This document shows, piece by piece, positions 1 to 10,812 of a DNA stretch of 34,265 nt (positions are counted from its first letter, which is position 1; each line of letters opens with the position of its first letter). The notes beneath the pieces are model-generated. The model did no database searches. It was given only the letters and a program-made list of their open reading frames with translations, and was not told the DNA's origin. Source of the DNA: Hydnum rufescens UP504 (Eukaryota; Basidiomycota; Agaricomycetes; Cantharellales; Hydnaceae). The stretch lies in assembly GCA_014904985.1 (NCBI GenBank), contig MU129297.1, positions 1 through 34,265 on the forward strand. The letters are read 5' to 3'. The position numbers and the translations under genes were made by a program.

Positions 1-363
1 TTTCCCCCTTCTCAAACTCTGCTCCAGTTACATATTGCATTTCAGCCAGGTTGCCATAACCCTCCTTATGATGACAAAGCATGATTCACCCTCTGGTTGG
101 GTTACTTGTATGCCAGTTCTGGGCACACAAAACTGGAGTAGAAACCACAGATCACAACTCAAGCAAAACTGAATCCAGTTTTGCATCAGTTTTATGACAG
201 TGTTTTCTACTATGAAGTACACTCATGCTAGCCATTAAATCTAAAAATTTAAGATGGAATTTGGATGGAAGGAGTTACAGTTCATGGCAGTCAGGACTGA
301 CTTTCTTGGCAAGCGCCAAGGGCAAGTAGTGGAACCTTTTGCACTTCATTTGGCAACGAGATT
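1..363. other. Left flank without recognisable gene
   Basis: I see no convincing coding stretch here. The short open frames on both strands have no family-like pattern. The sequence runs straight into the broken gene beginning at 364. Confidence 0.5.
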
Positions 364-2127
364 ATGGTGACAAGTCAATCCATGGAAAATCAGTCTGATG
401 GCCAGTCTGATGATGGGTGGTGTGATTCCTCTCAAGGATTGCATCACTGTCTCACGGGAGATCATCCTGCCGACTGTCCCAGCACCATAGTCCAAGCCAT
501 GACTTGGACGACTGATGGTGTACTTGTACCTGCCCCACTGCCATCTGGACTGGCCAACTGGGCTACTCTTGATAGAAGAGACCTTTGTCAGCGTGTTCTT
601 TTTGCTATTCATAAGCATTTACAACTTAAAATGATTCAAACAACCAGTACTGACTTTAACCTCCAGGTGGGTCTCCAAGAAATCAGTCCCATTGTTATGA
701 TTGACATGAATGGTCACTAATCTATACAAACTCCCACTGCCAATTCCAATTCCTTGGCCATTGGGACCATGGGAACACCACAAATGACTGCTATGTACTT
801 AATCAATATCCCCCCACCTGCAGACAATATTGTTCATGAATGTCCATGCATTCATTTGACTGACTTCTGTCATGTTCCCGTCACATACAACAAAGTAGCC
901 CCATATTGACCCTATATCCAACGACTTCCCATGGATCCCCTGCCATTCTCTTCAGAATTTTTAGTGAAACGTGGCAATGAGCTTGTCATTGAGGCATCTT
1001 ATCTTTGCAATGTTGAGGAGTTCTTCAAGGCCAACAGGAAACTCTACCTGGGGTGGAGGAAGGTGGTCAATTCACTTGGTATCACCATGCCATGCCCTAG
1101 TATTCATCTACCAAAGGGCATCTCTGAAATCTTACTTGATACTTGTCTACCTACCTCATGTCTGAAATCCCACTCTTTTCACAACCCTGTTAGCAATGTT
1201 CTACAGTGTGCATACAAATGGGGCAGGTTGGCCTGTCTATTGGCTCGTCGATGTATCCAGCATATTGCCTGCACATTTGGAGCATCTCCTCCTTGCCTGG
1301 GCATTGATGAGAGCCTCATTGGGGCAATTGTTGCATATCTGATAACATCCCAGGAAGATGCAGAGTGGTTAGAGGAATTGCTTGGAGATGGGGTCCCTGT
1401 CTTTGGTGTAGTTGAGGGTGCATCTCAGTTATGCACTTCAGCAATCCCTGAGTTGCCCATTCCCCCTATACTTGAGCCACCAGTGATAACCTCGCCAATA
1501 GTGCAGCATCTTGTGTACATGGAACAATGCCCAACCCATGTCAAGCATCCAGATCCCTGGTTAGTCCAACCCAAAAGAGAATCTACCAGAGTTGGAGAGT
1601 CTTTGGATGGCCAGCTGCTAAGGGCACTCTTCCCTGACCCCACTTCGACGAACCTAGTCCCTGGGATGCTCACAAAAATCAGAAGAATCCTTGGAAGTAG
1701 GCAATTTCCCCCAAGTGCCACCAAAGTCAAAGACCTAAGCCAAGACTATGGTTCAGAATCTTTCCCTGGCATGGATGGGTTGTCTCTTCAAGATGATGTT
1801 GCTTCAGAGCCCAGGTCTTCAGTGTTGGAACTGGGCGACAAGTTTCAGGTTGAGGCTGAGGGGCCTCACAATTTTCTGGATGCTGAGGGCTATGAGAGTG
1901 ATGGTATGGATCATGGAGGGTGGCCAGAGATGATGGACTTGGCTCAGCGTTCCAGTGAATCTGACAGTGCATTCAAGAAACAACAAGCCAAGAAGCAAAA
2001 AGAGGAGGAAGAGGCAAATAAATCCATCCAGGAGGCAAGAGAATTACTCAATAGGGCATACAATGGCGACAAAGAAGCAGAGTGCAGGGTTGTTGAGTGT
2101 ATCAAGGCTGAGGCTGGCAGGAAGTGA
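364..2127 (+). pseudogene. Broken gene A, unknown family
   Basis: One frame runs from ATG 364 to TGA 2125-2127, about 587 codons, interrupted by TAA at 718-720 and TGA at 907-909. The two pieces (364-720 and 931-2127) are in the same frame, so I read them as one gene with two nonsense changes; both fit C-to-T change (CAA to TAA, CGA to TGA). The first third is polar. The middle (about 1200-1440) is a compact hydrophobic segment containing GDGVPVFGVVEG. The C-terminal part is acidic, then lysine/glutamate-rich (KKQKEEEEANKS near 1978-2030), probably a charged coiled coil. No catalytic motif is recognised. An intron donor may overlap the final stop (GTGAGG at 2123), so the true 3' end could lie further on, where another frame (about 2170-2310) is also charged. 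The general composition resembles multi-copy hypothetical proteins of agaricomycetes, but that is an impression only. Confidence 0.55.
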
Positions 2128-2345
2128 GGCAAGTGGTCAGTTGGCAACAAAGCCCCCCCCTGCAACTGCAGGCATATTATGTCTTCAAGACCATTGGACA
2201 AATAAGAAGAGCATCCTCTCCAATGAAAAGAAGCACAATAAGAGACTTCACAGGCAATTTGAAGAGATCAAGGGAGATGATGTGCAGAAGAGAGATGTGT
2301 GCAATTCTTCTCCTGGTCCCAATTCTGGGAGTCAAGTATGGCTAC

Positions 2346-2800
2346 AGTCCACCCTTTCTCCCAGCAGTTGTCTTCCCCACCATCCTTGCTCTTGCTCTCA
2401 CTCTCCCCCCTTGGTCATTCATCCTCCTCATCACTCTCACTCCCATTCTTCCTCTCACTCTTGCCCTGCAGCCATTCATCCTCCTTGCCATCGCTCTCCC
2501 TCTCATTCCCCTTCTTGCTCTTGCCCCGGGGCTGCTTGTTCTTGCTGTGGCTCTCACTCCCATTCTCCCTCTCACTCTTGCCCTGTTGCTGGTCATTCTC
2601 CTCACTGTCACTCTCGCTCCCATTCCCCTTCCTGCTCTCATCCTTTGGCTATTCATTCTCGCCATTGATCTGACTCCCAGGCCTCCAATTCTCATGTTTC
2701 ACCTGCTCCTCCCTGCTGTCACTCTTGTTCCCACTCTCCCACTTGTTCTCGTCCTTCATCTGCTCATGATGCTCATCATCACCCTCCCTTATCTTCCATA
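2346..2800. repeat. CT-rich minisatellite, ~57-60 bp unit
   Basis: About seven imperfect copies of a pyrimidine-rich unit occur in a row, with recurring phrases such as CTCTCACTCCCATTC and CTCACTCTTGCCCTG spaced 57-60 bases apart. Read on the minus strand, one frame gives repeated hydrophilic units like GKSERENGSES and GKSERKNGSES, rich in Ser, Glu, Lys and Gly. It is broken by stops (about 2640 and 2410). That could be the remains of an antisense low-complexity coding exon, or simply composition. The plus-strand frames are Ser/His/Pro or Leu-rich and look like shadows. Confidence 0.7.
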
Positions 2801-2839
2801 AATTGATCTACAAGCCCCCCTCCCCATTGTCAATCTCCT

Positions 2840-3949
2840 CCAGTTGCACAAGAAGTTATTGCCCAAAGAGGAGCCATTGGACAGAAAGAGACTCCTCCAG
2901 GAGTCCCTCCAGATTGATTTTCCCACTGTCTGTCTCTCAATTCTCATTCTTTCACTGCCACAACATCCTCAGCTGCCATCTCGAGAGTCGGCAGGCCAAT
3001 ACCAACAGGCCCATGAGCATTTCTGCCCCCAAATCCCAGACCAATACTGATGGGCCCGCAAACTGATCAACATGTACCAGTTGCAGTGGGTGTATGGTAT
3101 GTGGTGGAGTGCAAGCCAGTATCAAAAGACAGTGCATTGATTTGGCTGAACAAGTTTGAGGGTCAAGGACTGTTGGGGGTTCAGTGCACAAGGCATAAAC
3201 AGGCAGCCAATTCTCCATTACAAGCATGTCTCTACTTCAAAAACTTGTCTCTGCGAGACGATGTCCTTTGCCATGTGACAAAGGAGATGAATGCTTGAAA
3301 CCTTCAGTTCATGAATGCAGCAACATCAGATATGGTTCCCACCCCCTACACTGCCAAGGTGGATTTGTTGTACATTGAGGAGGCATATGCACATGCCTGT
3401 AATGAGCAAGAGCTTGCATCCTTACTCTCTTGTGCCCCACCACCTATCCTCACACAAGAGGACTTCAAGGCCAAGATTCTTGATTACATATTGCACCCTC
3501 CACAGCTTCTGACAAATCATGCTCAATTTCCTCTGGCAGACCTTGAGAGCCAGAGGAGAAAGATGCACATCTTCAACTTCACCACACCATGGCTGACAGA
3601 GAAGATCAGTGTCAGCACTCCACCACTTGGGCTGATTCAGTTTGCATTACTGATTTGCAGCAATATTTGGCATGGCTTCAAAAAAGTGTTTATTGCATCA
3701 GTTTGGCCCTCCAATGGTCCAATGAATGATTGGATACAGCAGATTTCTAGGTGGGCAGAAGCAGACAGACACAATTTCCAGGAGTGTCTGGAGATTTGCG
3801 AGTGTTTCGGTTTCACCCTTCATGGATCTTGGAGAGTGGTGTTGGAGAAAGGTCTTAAAGAACCTCATTTCTTGAAGGACCCTCATGAAGATGAGCCTGG
3901 AATGAAGAATACATGTATCCCACTGTCATCATTCAACATTCCATCTTAG
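2840..3949 (+). pseudogene. Broken gene B, unknown family
   Basis: A single frame can be followed to a TAG stop at 3947-3949. Three in-frame TGA codons interrupt it, at 2915-2917, 3014-3016 and 3296-3298. The pieces 3050-3295 and 3311-3946 therefore belong together. The C-terminal 210 residues look like a folded helical domain: FNFTTPWL near 3570, then an aromatic stretch with NIWHGFKK, and SVWPSNGPMNDWIQQISRWA near 3700-3750. No nuclease, kinase or polymerase motif is visible. The start is not defined: upstream of 2915 the frame is short and proline-rich, and an exon junction may be hidden there. It lies 0.7 kb after gene A in the same orientation, across the minisatellite, so A and B may be exons of one gene. 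All three stops fit CGA to TGA change. Confidence 0.5.
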
Positions 3950-4621
3950 ATCCATCATTCTTATGTTGATTTGTTTGATTCATTCCTTTATCTTCACAAG
4001 TGTATTTCCTTTCATAGTGCATGAATGACACTGACTCCAGCATTTGCCATTCCTTCTTGTGGTGGCACTGAACTTGGTGGTATTGGAGAACCTGCTCTTG
4101 TAGTGTTTGCCTGGCAGCACATGGTAACTTGAAGAGTCTCCGATATACCCAGTATACGTGAGGCATATTTGTCTTTCCCCACCTCTGTACGTGTTTTGTG
4201 TGTCTTCATTGTTCATACACCTCTTGTGTGGAGGCCTGTGCAGCCTCTGCATGTGTTGGCAATTCTAACAATCTTTCTATTTCCTTCCTCATTTTTGGTT
4301 AGATGTATGTTTTTTTCTCTTGTGCAGGAGGACTTGTGCCGGTCTCTGCCCACCCCGTCATAGGTAGAGGCCATGCACCCTCCCTGCACTCCCTTGGCAG
4401 TTACAACCAACTTTAACTTTTTTTGGAATACACAGTGCCTCATCACTGGGAACTATTGAGGTTTCGATATCTCACTTGTCTGAGCATTCAATATCTCTGG
4501 CCACTTGCCCTGTGATGTGACCCAACTTATTCCAGCTCATCACATAAGAAGGGAAGGCTACAGGGGATCTGAAGAGCACTCCTGATAGTTCTTTTCTCAT
4601 TCTCTAGCCAGATCCCTTATT
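3950..4621. other. Spacer without recognisable gene
   Basis: No supported gene. The region is AT- and T-rich, with short overlapping open frames on both strands that show no domain-like composition. Confidence 0.5.
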
Positions 4622-5419
4622 ATGCCCATGACTTATTCCAATAAGGCTGAAGTGCCCTCAGCACTCTCAGCAAAGACTGGTTCTTCTAAGGCCAAGTCAA
4701 CAAGTGCCTCTTTGGGGCCCAAATCATGAAATACTTCATCATCCAAGTCTAAGGTGGCAAGCACCTGATCATCCCAGTCCAAATCAGTAACCACCCCTTT
4801 GTCTAAATCTCCTCGAGTCCCGCAGGGAGCTTTGGCTTCGACTTCTACGGCATCCACTCCCAATAGAGGTCACATCTTGTCAGTTGAGCTACCTCCTCAA
4901 GTCCTTCATACTCAGTCGCTGAGTAGGCTGCTACCTTTGCTCACTCCCCCTCCTATGTCTGGAGTCCAACCTGCTCAGAACATCCCCTTGCTCCCTGCCA
5001 TCCATTCACCCATCACATCTGCCAGGGCAGATTGCACCCTTACTTCATGTGATGTAGTAGCATTGCTTGATCGTGCCCATACCCTCATCAAACAGCTCCC
5101 TTCCAGTGTGCCTGAGTGGGATGCTAATGAATGCGGTGTGACCTGTCTGTGGGATGCCAATCACCCAGAGGATATCCTGGCTGCATTTGGGGGTGGTGGG
5201 GCAGATCGTGATGAGGACTGGGAAGAACTAGATCCAGTACTGAATCACATTCTCCATGTGGACATACCAATGAATGTGGTAGTTGACAGAATCAGACGCA
5301 GCTCCAGTGGTACACTAGGGATTGTAGAAGGCCTTGCATTCTTCATTGAGAAACACAGTCTGAATTCTGTCTATTTTGGGACAAAAATGGAACGTCTTGT
5401 AGAAGCTTTGGAACTATGA
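4622..5419 (+). pseudogene. Broken gene C, Ser/Lys-rich N-terminus, unknown
   Basis: ATG at 4622 opens a frame that ends at TGA 5417-5419 (about 265 codons), with TGA at 4727-4729 and 4766-4768. The N-terminal 60 residues are a Ser/Lys/Thr-rich low-complexity stretch (KSKVAST, SQSKSVTTP), and both internal stops interrupt repeats of this kind, where Arg (CGA) would fit. A Ser/Pro-rich linker follows, then a more ordered C-terminal half with an acidic patch (DRDEDWEELDPVLNHIL near 5200-5255). The family is not recognised. The terminal stop overlaps the ATG of the next frame in an ATGA arrangement at 5416-5419, so C and D could be one gene joined by a frameshift. Confidence 0.5.
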
Positions 5420-6043
5420 ATAAAGTGAGAGATGATCCTAAACCCACACATACATCTAACTTGGTGTCTGATGCCCTTATCACCTTTTGCACCAGGTCAG
5501 AGACTTGCATGAATCCCACTCAAGACCTATGTTCCCCACTGCCTCTAAACTCTCATATGGACTCGCTTCCGGATTGGCAGCATGAGCCTGCTGCCAATGA
5601 CAGTCAGCAGACATTGTTATCGCTAAAATCCTCCACTGAGGAATATAACCAGCATCCACTGGATCCTCGTGAAGGATCGGATAGCAATACTCAACCTTCA
5701 CCTGGGCATTTTTCTTGATGAGCTCTTCATTTGCATGCCTCAGATGAAGAAGATGAAGATGAAGAAGATATTGTGAGGCATTCTCGGTGGGGAAAGCAAG
5801 TTTCTTTTGCCCATGACGATGATGAGGATGACATATCTGAAGTGGATGAGAGCCTTTTCATGGATTGTTGTGAATGTGCAGTTTACCAAATGCAAACTCT
5901 TCAATGAGGAAATCAAGGAGGTGATGGACATGTTTCACAACTTCATGGAGGACAAGCTCAAACCATGTGTGACTTGCCTCGGTCGATCTGTCTCACAATT
6001 GATGAAAATTGGTAACTGGGAAATGTCAACACCAGAGCACTGA
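5416..6043 (+). pseudogene. Broken gene D, acidic protein, unknown
   Basis: The frame from ATG 5416 is stopped by two adjacent TGA codons at 5716-5721, but continues in the same frame as a strongly acidic segment (DEEDEDEEDIV, then DDDEDDISEVDESLF, about 5746-5860). Near 5900 that frame ends at TGA 5905-5907. Sensible sequence continues in the +1 frame (FNEEIKEVMDMFHNFMEDK, about 5908-5964) to TGA 6041-6043, so I infer one frameshift. The combination of acidic tract and short helical tail suggests a DNA- or chromatin-contacting accessory protein, but that is weak inference. It overlaps the end of gene C by four bases. Confidence 0.45.
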
Positions 6044-6143
6044 TGTGGGGGTAATGCATGGAATGCATTTCTAAAAAATCTCAAAGGTTCATATTGTTTA
6101 TCCTTCTATGTATAATTATATCCTTACACAGTAGTACATTGTA

Positions 6144-7430
6144 GACAAAAATGAGTATGTTTCACATGATCATGCAAGGAAGGAGTACAAACTCCTAAAA
6201 TCTGACATGGGTGGGTCTGACTCTGAAATGTGGACAGCAGAGGTGGAGCAGCTCAGGTCAGAGCACAGTGGGAAGAAAGCTGAGGCAGGACAGAAGCTAG
6301 GGCAGTCAGGAGGGGACATTGAAAAGTTGATGGAATTGGCGCAATGATGATGGAATGCAGATGGAAAGGCACTTTTGAACTCTGGTATCCACACATCCTA
6401 TGTCATGATATCTGACTGTGCAGCATCTGCAGCTGCCCATGGTTGAAATACTGCTGCCATGAACTTGCCTCAAATGGAGTTGTGGTACAAATCTAACTTC
6501 AACCCAACCAAACACCACACAAATGTGTATAAATACATTCTCACTGAGCAGATGCACCAAAACAAGGTCAATGCTTTTGAAGAAAGGTGTTCCTGAAACC
6601 AATGATTGGCAGAGACCCATGACATGCATAAGACTAAGGTGGCCTGCACACAAAGGATGCAGAAGCTCTTGGATCATTACATGCTGCCAAAGGTGAAGAC
6701 GATGAAGTGGATGGAGATCCCAAGGCTGTTGCAGATTAACAGAGTCCGGATGGAGGGTCTTCCAACCATGGAAGAATTCCCACTGTTAGGAAGCTGGATC
6801 TCAGACAAGTACCGCACATCGCATTGGAGCAAGATGTATGAGGCCTTCAATCATTCTGCTGGGTGCCAGATCCAGATTGAAGAACTTCCTGAATCCATGT
6901 CTGACATTGACGAGGCCCTGTTGCCCATCATGATTGATCATCATGGGCGAGTTCAGCACACCATTGGCAGTGTGGATAAGGCAATCAATTCAAAAGACTG
7001 GTCCATTGGTGTGGCAGTAAAGGATCCCACTCCAGAAGGGGGACAAGAGGCCGAAGAATCTGTAGGGAAGAGGAAGAGGCCTGGTGTAGAGGGAGGTGTA
7101 GGCATGATTGGGAGCAGGGATGCTGAGGGACTTCATGAGGGTGGGGCAGGTGATGTTGAAGATGTTGGGCAGAGATGGAAGAAAAAGAAGAATGGCCCAA
7201 AATCCTCTGTGACAATCCCTGACAATGCCGACAACTCACCAAGCCTGGTTCCACTCAACTTCCCACAGGATCCAGGATTGAGTGCCAAAGGACCTTCCAA
7301 TCACACAGTGCCAATTGGATATGGTTCGGAACTATCACCACCAATTGATACTCTCTCTATGCATTCAATGTCTTTGACCCCTTTCTCATTCGACCTCAGT
7401 GGCGGACCACTAGCACAGCCCATGCTGTAA
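6144..7430 (+). pseudogene. Broken gene E, unknown family
   Basis: One frame can be followed from about 6144, just after a possible intron acceptor (TTGTAG), to TAA 7428-7430, about 428 codons. It contains five in-frame stops, all TGA: 6345, 6348, 6444, 6594 and 6603. The last intact piece (6606-7430) has a Trp/Arg-containing folded part (GSWISDKYRTSHWSKMYEAF, about 6790-6850), then a charged linker with a likely nuclear-localisation cluster (RWKKKKNGP near 7170), then a Ser/Pro-rich tail. The upstream part (KEYKLLKSDMGG, EVEQLRSEHSGKKAEAGQK) is charged and helical. It vaguely recalls multi-copy agaricomycete proteins with a WxxYWRN-type core, but I cannot name a family. Five same-type stops in one otherwise coherent frame are the clearest local example of the TGA decay seen across the window. 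Confidence 0.55.
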
Positions 7431-7663
7431 ATATTTTGCAAAAAACATGGTAACTTACTGTGGAAGGGTTGCATCAAAACCCGGTAACTCTGTTGCATCA
7501 AGCTACAGTAACCCTGTTTCATTAAACCTTTTGCATCCAGGCTATTATTATTATTCCAGTTAAATAATATATATTTTATAATATTAATATCCCTAAATGC
7601 GGTAATTAGATAGCCCAATAAGGAAGGGTGCATTAGATAATATCCCATAATAACCTTGGATAA

Positions 7664-9238
7664 TATCCAGTTACATAATACACTAATTCCTATTGAAAAA
7701 AAGCCTAAATGCGGAAATTAAATGAACTACATCCAAGAAAATTTTCCCCATCCAGCCCAATGGGGGCCCAGGACCAGGGGGTGGTGCCTGGGGTGGATGG
7801 GTGGACCCCTAGGGACCCTGATACAGTGAAAAAACCAGGCCCAGGGCCACTGGTTAGTGCCTGAAACAATGAGAACAGTAAAAACAGCACTGGAACCACT
7901 GGAAATTGCCGGACATTAAGCGCTGGGTGGACAAGTCTGAAATTTTGCACATGGTTAGAGACTATTAGGATGCAAATCATATCAAAATTTCAGCCAAATC
8001 CATGCATTACTTATGGAGATATGAGCCAAACAAGCTTGGACATTAAAAATTGATTTCCTCCCCCTATAAAATAGCTGGGACTTGGAAATTCACACAGAGT
8101 ATGAAGTCATTATAAAGTAATTATGTGCAAAAAATCAGCCCAATCCATGCACTTAAAGAGGGGGAACTGGGCAGGGGGGACCAGAACCACTGGAAGATGC
8201 TGGAAAATAAGTGCTAGGCAGATGTGTCTGAAATTTGGCACATATTAGGAGGCTATTGGTATGCAAATCATATCAAAATTTCAGCCAACTCCATGCATTT
8301 CTTATGGAGATATGAGCCAAACAAGTTTGAACATTGAAAATTGATTTACTCCCCCTACAGTCAAGATATGAACTTGAAATTTTACACAGAGTATATTCAT
8401 ATAATGTACTAAATCTAAGCCAAAAATCAGCCCAATCAGTTGAGTTTGAGACATTCAACTCCCTTGGCAGGCAGAAAAGAGGAACAACCCCACCATAAAT
8501 GTGAATCACCCCACACTGGGCCCAAAATAGGTGGAATTGACCTGTAATATTATGATACAGACTATATCCAAAAATGGAATGAATTGGATGTGTGGAAGTG
8601 GCTGAAATTGAGGGGGAGGGGAAGGATAATCAAAAGTGAATTACACAAGATGTAGAGCAGGCATGGATCTGATCTCAGGCCACTAGTGTAATATGTATAT
8701 GGGGAGCTCATATGCCAAATATCAGCCTAACCAGACTCCATTTAGGCATTGCTCCACATCATCCCCCCCTAACTCACAATTTCCTCCCCAGGGCCTTCCA
8801 TCCATGCCATTACCCTGAAAACTCACAGTTGGCTCATCCAAACACATTCATAACATCCCTCAAAATTTCAGATTTCTTACTGCAATGTGAGACCTTGCAG
8901 AATATTTTCAAGTTTCACTGTAATACACCCTCCAGTGGGGGCACTTCCAGCACTCCAATGACTCTGATTTTTTGTAGGCCACACCTGGTCACCATTTGAG
9001 GCTCAGGTGAAAAATTTCAGGCCATTCTAAGCACTTCTGGCATTGGTCACATGACCCAGATCTTCCCCTCCCCCTGCTTTACTCAGTGATCCAATTTGCA
9101 TGAACTTTGTGGCCATTTGTAGTAGTAGTAGGTGGCACCCCATGATTCCAATTTGAAGACATTCCATGGAATATTCATTGAGTTATTCAAGAAACATTCC
9201 AGATCAATTCAATTTGAGGTCAGAACTACAGTATTTCC
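7664..9238 (+). repeat. Left arm of 3.15 kb palindrome
   Basis: Left arm of an inverted repeat centred on 9239. Positions pair with a coordinate sum of about 18476-18478, and the apparent loop is only 5 bases (9237-9241). The arm matches the reverse complement of 9240-10812 with scattered single substitutions, for example near 7681-7690, 7791-7812 and 8418, and small indels such as a G-run near 8610. The two translations of 8712-8999 and 9479-9766 are identical over 95 residues. The arm contains no gene. Internally it has a 291 bp tandem duplication (phrases at 7893 and 8184) that itself splits into ~146 bp units. Confidence 0.95.
7991..9020. repeat. ~147 bp phased repeat within each palindrome arm
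   Basis: The motif AAA(A/T)(T/A)TCAG, often followed by CC(A/C)AATCCATGCA, recurs with its CAG at 7991, 8136, 8282, 8428, 8723, 8869 and 9018. A degenerate copy (CCAAAAAT) lies at the missing step near 8568-8575. Steps are 145, 146, 146, 295 (two steps), 146 and 149. Adjacent units are only partly similar otherwise; the first four pair up into a clearer 291 bp repeat. The same pattern appears inverted in the right arm. Confidence 0.8.
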
Positions 9239-9239
9239 A

Positions 9240-10812
9240 GTAAATACTGTAGTTCTGACCTCAAATTGAATTGATCTGGAATGTTTCTTGAATAACTCAA
9301 TGAATATTCCATGGAATGTCTTCAAATTGGAATCATGGGGTGCCACCTACTACTACTACAAATGGCCACAAAGTTCATGCAAATTGGATCACTGAGTAAA
9401 GCAGGGGGAGGGGAAGATCTGGGTCATGTGACCAATGCCAGAAGTGCTTAGAATGGCCTGAAATTTTTCACCTGAGCCTCAAATGGTGACCAGGTGTGGC
9501 CTACAAAAAATCAGAGTCATTGGAGTGCTGGAAGTGCCCCCACTGGAGGGTGTATTACAGTGAAACTTGAAAATATTCTGCAAGGTCTCACATTGCAGTA
9601 AGAAATCTGAAATTTTGAGGGATGTTATGAATGTGTTTGGATGAGCCAACTGTGAGTTTTCAGGGTAATGGCATGGATGGAAGGCCCTGGGGAGGAAATT
9701 GTGAGTTAGGGGGGGATGATGTGGAGCAATGCCTAAATGGAGTCTGGTTAGGCTGATATTTGGCATATGAGCTCCCCATATACATATTACACTAGTGGCC
9801 TGAGATCAGATCCATGCCTGCTCTACATCTTGTGTAATTCACTTTTGATTATCCTTCCCCTCCCCTCAATTTCAGCCACTTCCACACATCCAATTCATTC
9901 CATTTTTGGATATAGTCTGTATCATAATATTACAGGTCAATTCCACCTATTTTGGGCCCAGTGTGGGGTGATTCACATTTATGGTGGGGTTGTTCCTCTT
10001 TTCTGCCTGCCAAGGGAGTTGAATGTCTCAAACTCAACTGATTGGGCTGATTTTTGGCATAGATTTAGTACATTATATGAATATACTCTGTGTAAAATTT
10101 CAAGTTCATATCTTGACTGTAGGGGGAGTAAATCAATTTTCAATGTTCAAACTTGTTTGGCTCATATCTCCATAAGTAATGCATGGAGTTGGCTGAAATT
10201 TTGATATGATTTGCATACCAATAGCCTCCTAATATGTGCCAAATTTCAGACACATCTGCCTAGCACTTATTTTCCAGCATCTTCCAGTGGTTCTGGTCCC
10301 CCCTGCCCAGTTCCCCCTCTTTAAGTGCATGGATTGGGCTGATTTTTTGCACATAATTACTTTATAATGACTTCATACTCTGTGTGAATTTCAAGTCCCA
10401 GCTATTTTATAGGGGGAGGAAATCAATTTTTAATGTCCAAGCTTGTTTGGCTCATATCTCCATAAGTAATGCATGGATTTGGCTGAAATTTTGATATGAT
10501 TTGCATCCTAATAGTCTCTAACCATGTGCAAAATTTCAGACTTGTCCACCCAGCGCTTAATGTCCGGCAATTTCCAGTGGTTCCAGTGCTGTTTTTACTG
10601 TTCTCATTGTTTCAGGCACTAACCAGTGGCCCTGGGCCTGGTTTTTTCACTGTATCAGGGTCCCTAGGGGTCCATCCATCCATCCCAGGCACCACCCCCT
10701 GGTCCTGGGCCCCCATTGGGCTGGATGGGGAAAATTTTCTTGGATGTAGTTCATTTAATTTCCGCATTTAGGCTTTTTTTCAATAGGAATCAGTGTATTA
10801 TGTAACTGGATA
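9240..10812 (-). repeat. Right arm of 3.15 kb palindrome
   Basis: Mirror copy of 7664-9238. It ends at 10812, where the match to the left arm stops abruptly after the shared TATCCAGTTACATAATAC phrase. Several of the differences from the left arm are G/A or C/T, for example GGGGTGGATGGGTGG against GGGATGGATGGATGG near 10668-10690. The copies are therefore slightly diverged rather than byte-identical, which argues against a simple assembly mirror. Confidence 0.95.

Noticed and set aside
2342..2695. Arg/Met-rich minus ORF and Leu-rich plus ORF over the minisatellite
   Set aside because: Both follow from the repeated CT/GA composition. Only the KSERENGSES frame looks like known low-complexity protein, and it has stops.
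8712..8999. 95-codon ORF, with an identical copy at 9479-9766 on minus, as a duplicated gene
   Set aside because: Identity simply reflects the palindrome arms. The composition is not protein-like and the phased 147 bp motif runs through it.
9767..10204. 145-codon ORF in the right palindrome arm
   Set aside because: It crosses the phased repeats with no domain pattern. The mirror position in the left arm is only partly open (8273-8509).
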